From Galbula dea (Eukaryota; Chordata; Aves; Piciformes; Galbulidae), in contig VWZX01007397.1 in NCBI GenBank assembly GCA_013399015.1, positions 372,001-436,000 of the forward strand: a stretch of 64,000 bases of DNA. The letters are read 5' to 3'. Positions 48,295 to 59,143 of this stretch are shown here, piece after piece. Position 1 is the first letter of the stretch. Each line of letters starts with the position of its first letter. The notes beneath the pieces were generated by a model. The model ran no database searches. It had not been told where the DNA came from and worked only from the letters and a program-made list of their open reading frames with translations. Both the position numbers and the translations under genes were made by a program.

Positions 48295-49262
48295 ATTGTT
48301 CCTAAGCCATGTTAAACAGTATTGTTCAACTTATTCATCATTGATCTGGATGAAGGACTGGAGTTGCTTCCTCAGCAGGTTTGCTGGTGGCACAAAACTG
48401 GGAGGAGTGGCTGAGAAGCCAGAGTGTTGTGCTGCCATCCAGAAGGGTCTTGATGGGCTGGAGAGGTGGGCAGAGAGCAACCTTCTGAAATTCAGCAAAG
48501 GCAAGTGAAGGATCCTGCACCTGGACAGGAATGACCCCACAGACCAGTACAGGCTGGAGGCTGACCTGCTGCAATATAGCTCAGCAGAGAAGGGCTTGGA
48601 GGCCATGGTGGGCATCAAGTTGCTCCTGAGCTAGCAGTGTGATCTTGTGGCCAAGAAGGCAAATGGTCTCCTGGGCTGCACTGGCAAGAGCATTGCTAAC
48701 AGGTTGAGTGAGGTGATCCTGTTCCTCTGCTCATCCCTGCTGAGGCCCCACCTGGAGATCTGTGTCCAGTTCTGAGCTCCTCATTACAAGAGAGACATGG
48801 AGCTCCTGGAGTCAGTTCAACAGAGGCTACAAAGATGATGAGGGGCTGGAGCATCTCCCTTCTGAGGAAAGGCTGAGGGACCTGTGCTTGGTTGGGCTGG
48901 AGGAGAGGAGGCTGAAAGGAGACCTTATCAATGGATAGAGGGATCTGAAGGGAGGGTGGCAAGAGGATAGAGGCAGGCTCTATTCAGTGGTGCCAAGCAA
49001 TAGGACATGAGGCAATGGGCACAAACTGGAACACAAACTTCCACCTAAACATGAGGAAGAATTTCTTTACTGTGAGGGTGCCAGAGCACTGTACCAGGTT
49101 GCTCAGAGAGGTTGTGGAGTTGTCTTCTCTGGACATAGTAGAAAAAACCATCTGGACCCAACCCTAAGTAATCTGTTGTTGGGGACCCTGCTAGAGCAGG
49201 GAGGTGGGACTAGATGACTTCTGGTGGTCCCTTCCACCCTTAAACATTCTGTGATTCTATGA
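48295..49262 (+). mobile_element. Longest CR1 LINE in the window (~970 bp), RT to tail
   Basis: Plus strand from the middle of the reverse transcriptase to the 3' tail. The frame 48296-48508 shows the catalytic box as FAGG instead of FADD (residues 29-32; 48380-48391), followed by TKLGG and, further on, GLERWAESNLLKFS. Later blocks (about 48520-49130) contain the LVRPHLE-, EERLRDL- and EKRRLKGDL-like segments in changing frames with several stops. The 3' UTR has a GGACTAGATGACTTCTGG motif near 49208 and terminal ATTCTGTGATTCTATGA. It is 5'-truncated near 48295. Loss of both catalytic aspartates and the broken frame show it is inactive. Confidence 0.94.
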
Positions 49263-51435
49263 ATATCTACATGTTCTGCTACATATAGGTGGTAGAGCTT
49301 CATAAATCTGTACCTTGCAGATAATCCCAATTAATTAGCATTCATTATGCTGAATAAATAACATTAGGAAAACAATTGTCTTTAGCACTTATGTTGATAT
49401 TAAAGAATACAAGGAGGAAAACCCATCCTGCAATGGCTGCTAACAGCTTGGACTTTTTTCAGTCTATGTTTATTAAGAGAGGAAAAAAAAAGAGGTAAAA
49501 ATAAAAAATACTGTGAATTTCTATTATATCACCTTTTTGTGTGTGCAAGTAAATTTTGCCCATACTTTACAGGCTGATCATGTCTTCTATTTGCTTTGCC
49601 TAATGAGCTGCAATGGAACTGTCTGCCCAGGAAGATGAATTCATGCTCTGGGTAAAACTTCTTGAGAAATTAATTTGGGGAACCTCTGCTAGAGGTAGTC
49701 ATTGAAGAAACAGGTTTTGGGAAAGGAAAAGGTTTACAATAGTTGCTGAAGTCATAGCTCTAAAGAGATTAATTAAAGTCCTCTACTGGAAAGTTTAAAG
49801 TTCTTGTTAGCATAACATCTGACCTTTTCCTTGGACTTTATTAAACTAATGAGAAACACTTCTAGGACAGGTTTTTTTTTCCTCCTTGCTGTTTTTACCC
49901 AAGGAAGAATGCAAAGAAGTTTTGATTAATCACTTATGTCAAAAGACACATCTTGTTCAAAGAGTTAAAATCAGTTTGATCAGTAAAATTCATGTTCATG
50001 ATGAATCTAAGTCAGTAGTTGAGGAACCATAAGGTTTTACAATCAATAAATATCTAAACATTATACTTGGTGTTTATGCTATAGGTTTTATTGCAAAGCT
50101 CAGTTATTGATTTTTTTTTGAGCTTTAAATAATAGCAAAGAGCTCATTTACAAGCTGTAGAACATGGTTGTGCTCCTCTTATTTGCGAAGCACTGGGGCA
50201 GTTAGGTGATGTTCTATTTAACAGTTTGAAAGTCTTCATCATATCACTCTCAACCTCAATTATCTGAAAAATGAGACAGTTAAAAATATCTTTACAGTTT
50301 GTCTTTTGTAGATATTTTTGGGGGCATGCTTTTGCTTTTTTTAAATGACCAAGTGAAAACATGGGAGCCAATTATTTGCCTGTTTGGTTTTTGGTTCATA
50401 TGACACACCTGGGACAGTCTTCAAGCATTCTTTTAGTGTCTTGAGGAGCAGAACTCTTACAGAACACAAGTCAGGGTGTTCTTACAGATAATGTGACTCC
50501 AGAAGCTTCAGATCAGAATTAATGAAAGCTGAATCTCTATGATCATTGGATTTTGCAGGCTCTCAGTTGCTGAAAGTTCCTTTATCTTTTCAGAGGGTCG
50601 GGGTCTTCATTTGAAGCATTTGGTGCAAATCTCAGGGAAATCTAACACTAAACTCTTTTCTGTACTGAGGACATTAATTAAAGCTGAGTAAAACACCCAT
50701 TTAACCACCTGTCCTCCTTCATCAGATTGGTAGATAATTGATATCCCTGAGGCCTCAGATTTTCTGCCAGATGTTTTTAAAGGAAACAATCTTTCAGATG
50801 ATCCAGGAAGGCCATGGAGATGCACACACCCACACTGGAAACCAGGCTAATTGCCCCTAGGTCTGTTTCAGTTCTTTGGAGCTTTGAGCAGTTGGCAGAA
50901 AGGATATCTGAGGAAAGGACAACAGAAAGTCTTAATTTCAGATAAACTGCCAGCAGGGGAACTAGATTGGTAGTTACTGATCAGGAAGCACCTGCCTCTC
51001 AGATTTTCACAGCTGGTTCAATGGCACAGGATGTTCAATTGCAGCACTGCAGTTTTGACCAGAGCATCCAGCTCTACCTGCTAGAGGGTTGATGGTGAGT
51101 GGCTGAGAACTGCTCTGCCATGCTGACTTAAAGGCTTATCCTGTACTATTGTACAAGTGGAAGTGAAATCTCACTTTTACATCAGCTTTTATTTCAACAC
51201 TGTGTACACAAAGTGGGACCTGTGGTACCTTAAGGACAGGTTCCTCTGCTAATGACTCCTTTATGCCATAGATATTCTGCAGTTTACAGCTCTTGCTCTC
51301 ATTCTGGGTTTTTCCATGCACATTTTTAAGAAAGCACATGTCCTCAAGCCTAAACAAATAAACATGATTTAGGGACAGGGGAGAAAAAAACCCCAAAACA
51401 CAAAAACCTTGAAAATGAGTGAAGCTGACTGTCCT
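49263..51435. other. Unannotated DNA
   Basis: About 2.2 kb with no gene recognised. Frames are 86 codons or fewer. It contains A- and T-rich runs (49486-49494, 49870-49879, 50110-50119) and a short A/C-rich patch at 51385-51410. Confidence 0.45.
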
Positions 51436-51760
51436 ATTAAAGATAATTTTTTGTCATACCATTTCCATGATGGTATCTAATTGTTTCTTTAATGACCTTA
51501 GAGGTTTTTTTGCCTCAACAGTCTTGCCTGGGAGGCTTGTTCTGCACTTTAAGTCTCTGTATGAAAAAAGCATTTCTTGACATCTGTTTAAGTGTTATTT
51601 GTCTTTATATTCTCTTTAACCTCTTTGCCCTACTGGTAGTCATATTAGCTGGAGAAAATTAGAAAATAACTTATCATTCTACAGTTCCTGTTTTTTTTTT
51701 TTACAGACAGCTCTAATAAAAATCCTTTGTATTATGCAGTTTAAAGATAAGCAAATTCAG
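51436..51760 (-). mobile_element. Ancient CR1/L3-like LINE relic
   Basis: The + strand shows, in family order, the complement of an old CR1 C-terminal region: a CCATTTCCATGATGGTATC motif near 51460, an AATTGTTTCTTTAATGACC motif near 51479, a GGGAGGCTTGTTCTGCACTT motif near 51531, a GCATTTCTTGACATCTGTTT motif near 51571, and an AATAACTTATCATTCTACAG motif near 51664. Every block is diverged by several substitutions. The right end is approximate. Confidence 0.68.
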
Positions 51761-54747
51761 TACCTTCTTTCAAACTAATGCTACATACTTCAGTCTTGCC
51801 ATTCCCTTTGTTTGCATAGTGTTAGTTGTAGATGATCTTTTCATTTAAATGATCAAGGACAAAATAGAAAAGCAAAAGAAAAAATGAAAACAAACACAAA
51901 ATCCAACCCAAAACCCCCTAGTCCTCAAATTTCTCTTTATAATCCTGATACTCTGTGAGGTTCTGCACTTTGCTATAGCCTGGGGAGTGTATGTGGCCTT
52001 TTGCAGTTCACTTCTATTTAATTTCTGCTTTAACTGGGGGTTTTTAGAGTCTGTACATTCCTACTGTAAACAGGCTGACATTTCAGCTGACAAAAGTCAG
52101 TCCTTCCTCAGTAGACCAGCAGTAGATCACAGACTTGCATGACCTGTGTGCTTTGATGGGACAACAAGAAGTTGTTTATGTTACTATCAGCTGATGAAAA
52201 GTCAAGCCTACAGCAGCAGTGTTTCCAGAGAAACTGCATTCTTGGACAAGCCACGGGAAGGAAAAGCTTTGAGAAGTGTTATACATTTCAAAGAAACATG
52301 GCCAGCAAAGATGTTTGAATTCTAAAGATGTGGAGAAGCAAAGACCTGATTTCAGCACTTGGGTACCATAGAGAATGGCTGTGCTGTTACCATGTCACAT
52401 GGATCAAGTTATCCCCAATAAACTCTTTGAGTTATGAAAATAAACCCAGTACTTCAGTGTGTTGATACCTGGCAGTGACAGGATGTCAGAGAATGATTGT
52501 TTTGCAAACCTTCCTTTACTGATGAGACTTCAGTCTCTTCCTGTATCTACTGACACAGGGAGACAAGAAGGGAATCCTGGTAGTTAATTCAAATAGCAGC
52601 TGGATCCATGTGAATGTAAAACCAGAGCAATCTAAAGAAACTCACCTACTCTTCCATGTGATGCTGATTTCCCTTCATAAATCATGACCTCAAGGCTGAT
52701 AATTGCTATCCTTCCTCATGCTGAGACTGCTGTGTTTTTATTACAGCAAACCACCAGAAGCAAACCTCAGTTTTGTTTGTTATATTATTTTTTAGCAATT
52801 CCTCTACCTTGGGCTAATTATCAGTTTAACTCAGAACAGTTTCCAGGGTTTTCTGTATCAACTTTCAAGCCCATACTGAAATGACATTACTGGGTTTCAA
52901 GTTGGAAGTCTGGCAAGGACGTGGCTCTGGAAGCTTCCCAATCCTCAGTATGCCTGAGGCCACCCTGAAGATGGGTTTCTCCTTCTGTCACTTGTTTTTG
53001 AGTTGGGAGTCACTCTTCAGAGGCTCCTTGTTCTTTCTTTTGTTGGGAAAGGAAAAAGGGAAAGCTCTGTGTTCTAAAAGACTTCTATAGTACAGGGTGA
53101 CTAAATCTGCTACCAGAGAGACTTAACAAATGGGTATCAGTGCACACAGAACCATTTTGGAGACTCAGTGTCTAGATTAAGGTGTTTAAGTGGGTTCTTT
53201 TCAATGCAAAATTCATCACATGTATTACTAAAATATCTTTTGGACTGCAATAATAATTCAATAATGCTCCTTGGAACATTGAGACACCTCCATAAAGGGG
53301 AGGGGAAGCCAGACACAAAAGGCAAGACATAATCATAGCTAAAAGAACAGAACACAGTTCTGTGAAGGAACACAGGATCTGCCTTGACACATGGATATGA
53401 AGATGCATTATCACACCCTTCATTGGCTATATCACCTCATCAGTTCCAGAATGTTTCATTCCTGGGGCTGGAGATTACCTGCAAAAAGCATGGAGTAACT
53501 CTCGTGCCTCCCACTTCAGATGAGAGTTGCTGCAGAATATTTGCTGTATTTATTATACTTAGTAACTTTCAAACTCATTTTACAGCCTCATGTCTTAGTT
53601 CAAAAAGCTAGACCAAGCCTTTCTTGTCCTAAGAAACACATCTTTCCTTTGAATCATGCTCTTTATTCAGTGTATTCAATCTTAGAAGCTTTTGCGCATC
53701 AATGAGAGAGTACCCAAACAAAAACAGTTCTATTAATTTGCCAATATGACTATATCAAACTTGGTCTTCAGAGCCACTATTAATCTATTCTATTACTTAG
53801 ATTTTTGCTTACTGTATTCACTCAACCTGGTTATATGTGGAATCTAATCTAAAGCTATAGCTGACTTACCCTTGGAAGATGTAGGTTTGTTCAGACAAGC
53901 CACAAAGTTGTTTACAGTCACTTAGATCTGTAATATTAAGAGGTTCTTGCAACTCCTCTGTCCTAAATGTCCTAGCAACCAGATGATGTACATACATGGC
54001 TGAGACTTTCACAGTCTGCTAGCTGCAGAAGCAAAGGATAAGCAGTAATTGAAAGCAGCAGGAATAAATCACAACCCATGCAGGACAGAAGGGTTTGCAT
54101 TTCCTTTGCATAGCTGTGGCTGGAAGCAGTAGTTACAGGCAGGAGAGAACTGTTGGGTTTATGGATCATGAGGCACAGTCTGGTTTTGAAGTGGCAGCCA
54201 TTCTGAAACTGGGAAAATATCAGATTTAAGCCTGAATCTCAAGTGAGTGACTTTAGATGAAAGTAAAATCAAGGATAAAAAGGATAACATGAGATTAGTG
54301 AGGGGAAGAAAAGCACTCATTTGTCTGAAGTCATTAATTTTGTCCTTTCTCTAGACATACAATATCCTTACAGATGAAATAAGTTAGATTGCTTCCAAAA
54401 CTCACCAGTGGGTAAATATGGGTCAAAATCTGTGTGAATTCAAACTATATTTTTTTCTTTTTTTTTTTTTATTTTGTTGACACTTTCTATTGAGATGTGA
54501 AATTGTGCTATGCATTTCTGTAACTCCTTGGTCACTTTTGTCCTTTTGTAGTGGGGCATCTCTGCCTGAAATGTCAGATTCATTGGGTCATGCTTTTGCA
54601 GTTGATACTGAAAGTTGATTTTGAAAGTTCATTTATTTTCATGTCACAGTGTTTCATCATGAAAAGTACTCTTTGATAAATGGAAGAAAAGTTTCTTCAC
54701 AAAAATATCCAGACAAAGTGCTTTCAAAACCAGTAACTGTTTCTTCT
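51761..54747. other. Unannotated DNA
   Basis: About 3 kb with no gene or repeat recognised. An A/C-rich patch lies at 51890-51918 and a T-rich run at 54449-54478. Frames are 83 codons or fewer. Confidence 0.45.
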
Positions 54748-55036
54748 GGCAAGTAACAAGTGATAGGAGAAGAGGAAATGGTTTCAAGTTGCACCAGGGG
54801 AGGTTCAGGTTGGATCTTTGGAAGAATGTCTTCCCCCAGAGGGTTATCAGGTGTTGGTCCAGGCTGCCCAGGGAGGTGCTGGAGTCACCATCCCTGGAAG
54901 AGTTCAAAGAACATGTAGATGTGGTGCTTGGGGCCATCATTTAGTGGTGAGCATGGGAGTGTTGGGTGGATGGTTGGGCTGGATGATCTCAGAGGGCTTT
55001 TCCAGCCAGAATGATTCTATGATTGTATGGTTCTAT
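54748..55036 (+). mobile_element. CR1 LINE 3' end
   Basis: Starts in the last part of ORF2 (an AACAAGTGATAGGAGAAG motif near 54757), with a GCACCAGGGGAGGTTCAGG motif near 54791, the CCATCCCTGGAAGAGTTC box near 54888, a GTGCTTGGGGCCATCATTTA motif near 54925, the CTGGATGATCTCAGAGGG motif and a terminal tail of ATTCTATGATTGTATGGTTC. It is nearly collinear with 44643-44905 and differs mainly by point changes. Confidence 0.94.
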
Positions 55037-56276
55037 CTATATGCCCAGAAACTGTGTACACCAGTCTTTCACCAAATATACATGGATCTCAGTGGAGGCA
55101 GATACATTTCCAGCAGAAAATCATCTGCATAGCCTCTGGGAGTCTAAGAAGCTGTGAAAATCCAGCCTTCATCTACTTGCTATTACATGGTTGTGATTGA
55201 TGGGATTAAAAAGCAGTTTAAAGATCTGGGGGCACTATTCTGCATAGGTTTGCATGTCATATCACATAAGGCCAATTTTCTCATAATTTATTAATTGTAA
55301 TTCATAATTTAAATGAGAAAGTTGTAAAACATAGCTCTAGCTGAAGTTGGTGAAAATCAGTATTCTCCAGCATGACTCCTTTGTTCAGTTCTCTGCACCA
55401 TGATTCTGGCATAAAAGTAGAGGAGACTTCAAGGAAGGGGAGTATTTTTGCCAGAAAAAAGTTATAAAGGCAAACAAAATATTGTTGTGAGTTTGTACCT
55501 AAGAGTCACCTTCTTTAAAAACTAGTGAACAGCCTTTGCTGGCCAAAATATGCTGGTAGCCAAATGAAACAGGTTCCTGATAATGCAGAAAGTCTCAGCT
55601 ACGCATCAGCTCAACAGCCCTGGGCAGCCTATTTTTAGTTGACTCACTGATGCAAGGCAGAAGGCATAGAAATAGCTAAGAAATATATAAAAATATTTGA
55701 AAGTGGTGACAGCAGAGGAAACAGCTAAAGGTACAGAACAGATACTTCATGAACTCCTCTTCACTCTTCTGATTATACCAAAGACAAAAAGATACCGGGT
55801 AAAAGTGCATCATGGGAAAGTGAAAAACATCATTATTTTCCATATAGTTAGCCTGCAACACTCATTACACCAAGAATCAGCAAGGGTAAGTGCAACAGTT
55901 AATAAAGCAGTCAGGTGCTTAAAAATGCAGCTCCATTCCAACAGGAGTGGGGAAAGGAACACAGAGATTAGGGAGTAAATCCCCACTGGTTTTGTTCACA
56001 TGCCTCTGAAAGCATGTTCTCTGGAACACAGCTTACATAGGGTGTGCTGTGCTGCCTGGCTGCCCCCAGCCCACCTTGCAGAGACACAGGGGATACACAG
56101 GCTGCCTCTGAGACAAGGGGTCTCCACTTCTGAAGGGTGTTCTCTGATCAGTGTGGACACCCAGCTTGAGTGCTCGGCAGCAGCCCTGGGGGTGGGCTCC
56201 AGTATCTCAGTCAAAACTTGGGTGGCTTTGGAGCCTTTCTGTGCTTGTTAGACAGCATTCTAAGGACATGAGCCTG
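55037..56276. other. Unannotated DNA
   Basis: No gene recognised. The segment 55985-56250 is more GC-rich than average and opens frames of 83 and 72 codons on the two strands, neither with a known domain. Confidence 0.45.
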
Positions 56277-56734
56277 TTGAAGTGTGACCAGAGGAGGCCA
56301 CAGAAATGATCAGAGGGTTGGAACACCTCTGCTGGGAGGCCAGGCTGAGAGAGTTGGGGTTGTTCAGCCTGGAGAAAAGAAGGCTCCAGGAAGACCTGAC
56401 TGCCTCCTTTTAGTACCTAAAAGGGAACCTGTAAGAAAGATGGAGACAGACTTTTTAGCAAAGCCTGTGGTGATAGGACAAGGGGTGATGGTTTTAAACT
56501 AAAGGAGGTGAGATTTAGACTAGACATAAGGAGGAAATTTTTCACACTGAGGGTGGTAAGGCACAGGTTGCCCAGAGAGGTGGTAGAGGACCCATACCCT
56601 GGACCATTCCAGGTCAGGTTGTTTGGAGCTGTGATCAACCTCATCTAGTTAGATGTAACCCTGCTGGCAGCAGAAGGTTGGACTAGATGACCTCTAAAGG
56701 TCCCTTCCAAGTCTGACCTTTCTAGGATTCTAAG
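56277..56734 (+). mobile_element. CR1 LINE 3' end, ~460 bp
   Basis: Starts with the GACCAGAGGAGGCCACAG motif near 56286 of late ORF2 and continues through the RLRELG/EKRRL region and the motif block GATTTAGACTAGACATAAGG near 56511. It ends with a 3' UTR containing GGTTGGACTAGATGACCTC near 56677 and a degenerate tail. The frame contains stops. It shares the CATTCCAGGTCAGGTTGTTT segment with the fragment at 58372-58507. Confidence 0.93.
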
Positions 56735-56959
56735 ATATTTATTGCTTCTGTGAATCAGACCCCATGACCTCAGGAGGATCTGAAAAACAGAGACTTTTTA
56801 ATGGTTATCTGAGGTAAGAAGAGAGATACTGAAGTGTAATATCTAAATCAAAATAAAATAAGCAAGAAAAAGCACTTTGGAAGGAATAGAAACCCTTCTA
56901 TTTAAGGCCTGAGCAATTTCCTAGCATTGAACAATGAAGGGAAGCTGTGAGGTTTCCAT
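56735..56959. other. Spacer between opposed CR1 tails
   Basis: Short unannotated interval separating two CR1 tails that face each other. Confidence 0.5.
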
Positions 56960-57030
56960 AGGATCACAGAATGTCCTGACTTGGAAGGGACCCACAGGGA
57001 TCATCCAGCCCAACTCCATCCATAAACGGT
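56960..57030 (-). mobile_element. CR1 LINE 3' tail, very short
   Basis: The + strand reads GGATCACAGAATGTCCTGAC, then TTGGAAGGGACCCACAGGG, then ATCATCCAGCCCAACTCC, the complement of a CR1 3' end. Only ~70 bp can be aligned. Confidence 0.85.
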
Positions 57031-58371
57031 GTTTGGAGAGCTTTTTGCATGTGGTTCAGGAATAGCAAGTAGTGCTGGTGGCAGTGAGCAGGGGTGTATG
57101 ATCTACTGATCTGAATGAGTGTGGCCACAGGGTGGTCAGGATCTGCTAGTTAGTGGTTAGCCAGGCTCAGTCCCTCCTCTGGTGAAGGACTTCTCACCTG
57201 CAAAGCCACAGCACTTTGCCACTTTCTGTTTCGTTTTAAACCTCTCGCACTTTCCCCTGCTTTGAAAGGATATGCAGGAGAGATTGCGGGGTTTTCTGAA
57301 GTGCTTAATGTAGGCAGTGCAGAAGGGTAGGCACAATTCAGTTGGGTGCAGTGTAAGCTAATATACACTTGCAAAAAACTCTGAATTTCTCCTGCCTTCT
57401 CAAAGGCTCTGATGTCCTGATTCAATGAGCTTTTGAGTGCTCCTGAGAGAGTAAAGCCTCTTAATTTCCTCATCAGGAGTTAAGGGCTCTCTTTCTACTC
57501 AATCAGCAATGCAAAGACCTTAGCACTGAACCCTGACCTCCCCTTAGAAGGATCTGGGTGATTATTGTTCAATGAAGATAGTTCTGGGGCATATTGCTTC
57601 AAACAGGTTGCTTGGATGAATTGCAGGGACTGAAAAATGGCATAGAGATACCATAATCCTGTTACATGGAGCAATGCTATGAGCTGGGGAGGTTCTGAGT
57701 CCCACATTTATAGGATCACTTCCAAAGATTTAATGCTAGAATTTCAGAGAAGGTTAATGAAAGCAGTAAATGATATGCTAGAATTTGCAGGAAACAAGGC
57801 ACTGCAAAGAGCAAGGCTCTCAGATCCATCCTGACTGGGGCTTTTTTATGATGGCAGCAAAATAGTCACACTGACCATTACTGAGGAGACAGAGAGAGAA
57901 TTTAAAGTCAATATATGCAATTTTATTGCCTTGCCCTCTGCAGTCTTCAGGAATGCTAGAGCTCTTTTGGAAGCAGGCCTGGAAAATGAAGGGAAGAAGA
58001 ATATTTCTGTTGGATACTCCAAGGAGACTGGCAGCCATGTGTGGTCTGGGACCAGAGGCTCCCAGCAGAACCTTTCTCAGCAGAATATAGGCAGGATTTG
58101 CCCTCCCTTGGTGCTGAAAGTTTACCTCCTTCCCCATTCTTTGTTCCTTGGTAAAGGCAAGTGTGGATTACTGACATGAAGGAGATAGGCAACACATGGA
58201 GTTTGGCCAAAATTCTGGCTGCTTCTCAAAGTTCTTTCATTTCCTACATATTGCAGCATAGAAAAAAGCATCACTTAAATTCTTTTTGCCCTTTACACAC
58301 TCATTTTGTTAGCTATAGACATTTCTGCCAAATGCCCCTCTCTGGCTGAACATGACAGAGGATGAAACCAC
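57031..58371. other. Unannotated DNA
   Basis: About 1.3 kb with no gene recognised. Minus-strand frames of 107 (57150-57473) and 105 codons (57820-58137) have no known domain. Confidence 0.45.
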
Positions 58372-58507
58372 CATCATTCCAGGTCAGGTTGTTTGGGACT
58401 CTGAGCAACCTGCTCTAGTTGAAGATGTCCCTGCTCAGTGCAGGGATGTTGAACTAGATGACCCCTAAAGGTCCCTTCCAGCTCTGACTTCTCTAGGGTT
58501 CTACAAT
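58372..58507 (+). mobile_element. CR1 LINE 3' UTR fragment
   Basis: Contains TTCCAGGTCAGGTTGTTTGG near 58377, CAACCTGCTCTAGTTGAAG near 58405, GAACTAGATGACCCC near 58451, GGTCCCTTCCAGCTC near 58470 and a degenerate tail (CTAGGGTTCTAC). Only the last ~135 bp of the element are present. Confidence 0.92.
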
Positions 58508-58543
58508 CTTCAGACCTATACCCTCATATTCTAAATGAAAAGT

Positions 58544-59143
58544 TGTATGTCTATATAAATTTATTTCAGAATTTGTAATTTATTTCATAGTTCTGAGTGT
58601 ATGGGGAGGAACAAAATCACCTGTGCTAGATTTGTCTGTGTTTGGATTTGTGTTGGCAACAGTGCTGATAACTTGGGGTTGTTTTTGTTATTGCTGAACA
58701 GTGCTTACAGACAGTCAGGGCCCTTTCTGCCTCTCATACCACCGGTGAGTAGGCTGAGAGTGGGCAAGGAGTTGGGAGAGGACACAGCTGGGACAGATCC
58801 CATCTGACCCAAGGGATATTCCTTCCCATATGATGTCATGCTCAGCACATAAAGCTGGGAGAGAAGGAAGGAGGGATGTTCAGAGTGATGGTACTTGCCT
58901 TCCAGAGTCACCAGTACAGTGGGGGAACCCTGCTGTCCTGGAGAAGGCTGAACACCTGCCACTGATGGGAAGTGGTAAATGAATTCCTTGCTTTGCTCTG
59001 CTTGTGTGGGTGGCTTTTGCTTTCCCTATTAAACTGTCTTTATCTCACTCTTACCCTGCCCATTCTCTCCCCCGTGCCACCAGGGAGGCAGTGAAGGAGC
59101 ACTTGGGTTGTGCTCAGCTGCTGGCTGGGGTTAAGCTCTGACA
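58544..59143 (+). mobile_element. Solo ERV LTR (family B), ~600 bp
   Basis: Well-preserved avian ERVL-type LTR. The order includes TTTGTGTTGGCAACAGTGCT near 58647, TTATTGCTGAACAGTGCTTA near 58688, TTGGGAGAGGACACAGCTGG near 58772, CATATGATGTCATGCTCAGC near 58827, a decayed TATA box (CATAAAG near 58848), TGGAGAAGGCTGAACACCTG near 58938, the poly(A) signal ATTAAA at 59028-59033 and the terminal GGCTGGGGTTAAGCTCTGACA. The left edge is blurred (58544-58564) and no clear target duplication was found. No provirus lies next to it. The 3' third matches the copy at 34558-34983. Confidence 0.88.
59028..59033 (+). promoter_or_regulatory. LTR polyadenylation signal
   Basis: ATTAAA within the family B LTR, followed by CTGTCTTTATCTC, at the usual place for the R-region signal of this LTR. 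Function is inferred from position only. Confidence 0.55.

Noticed and set aside
50144..50371. Minus-strand 75-codon frame, considered as an old CR1 C-terminus
   Set aside because: A short match to the tcatatcac block was not supported by the blocks that should flank it.
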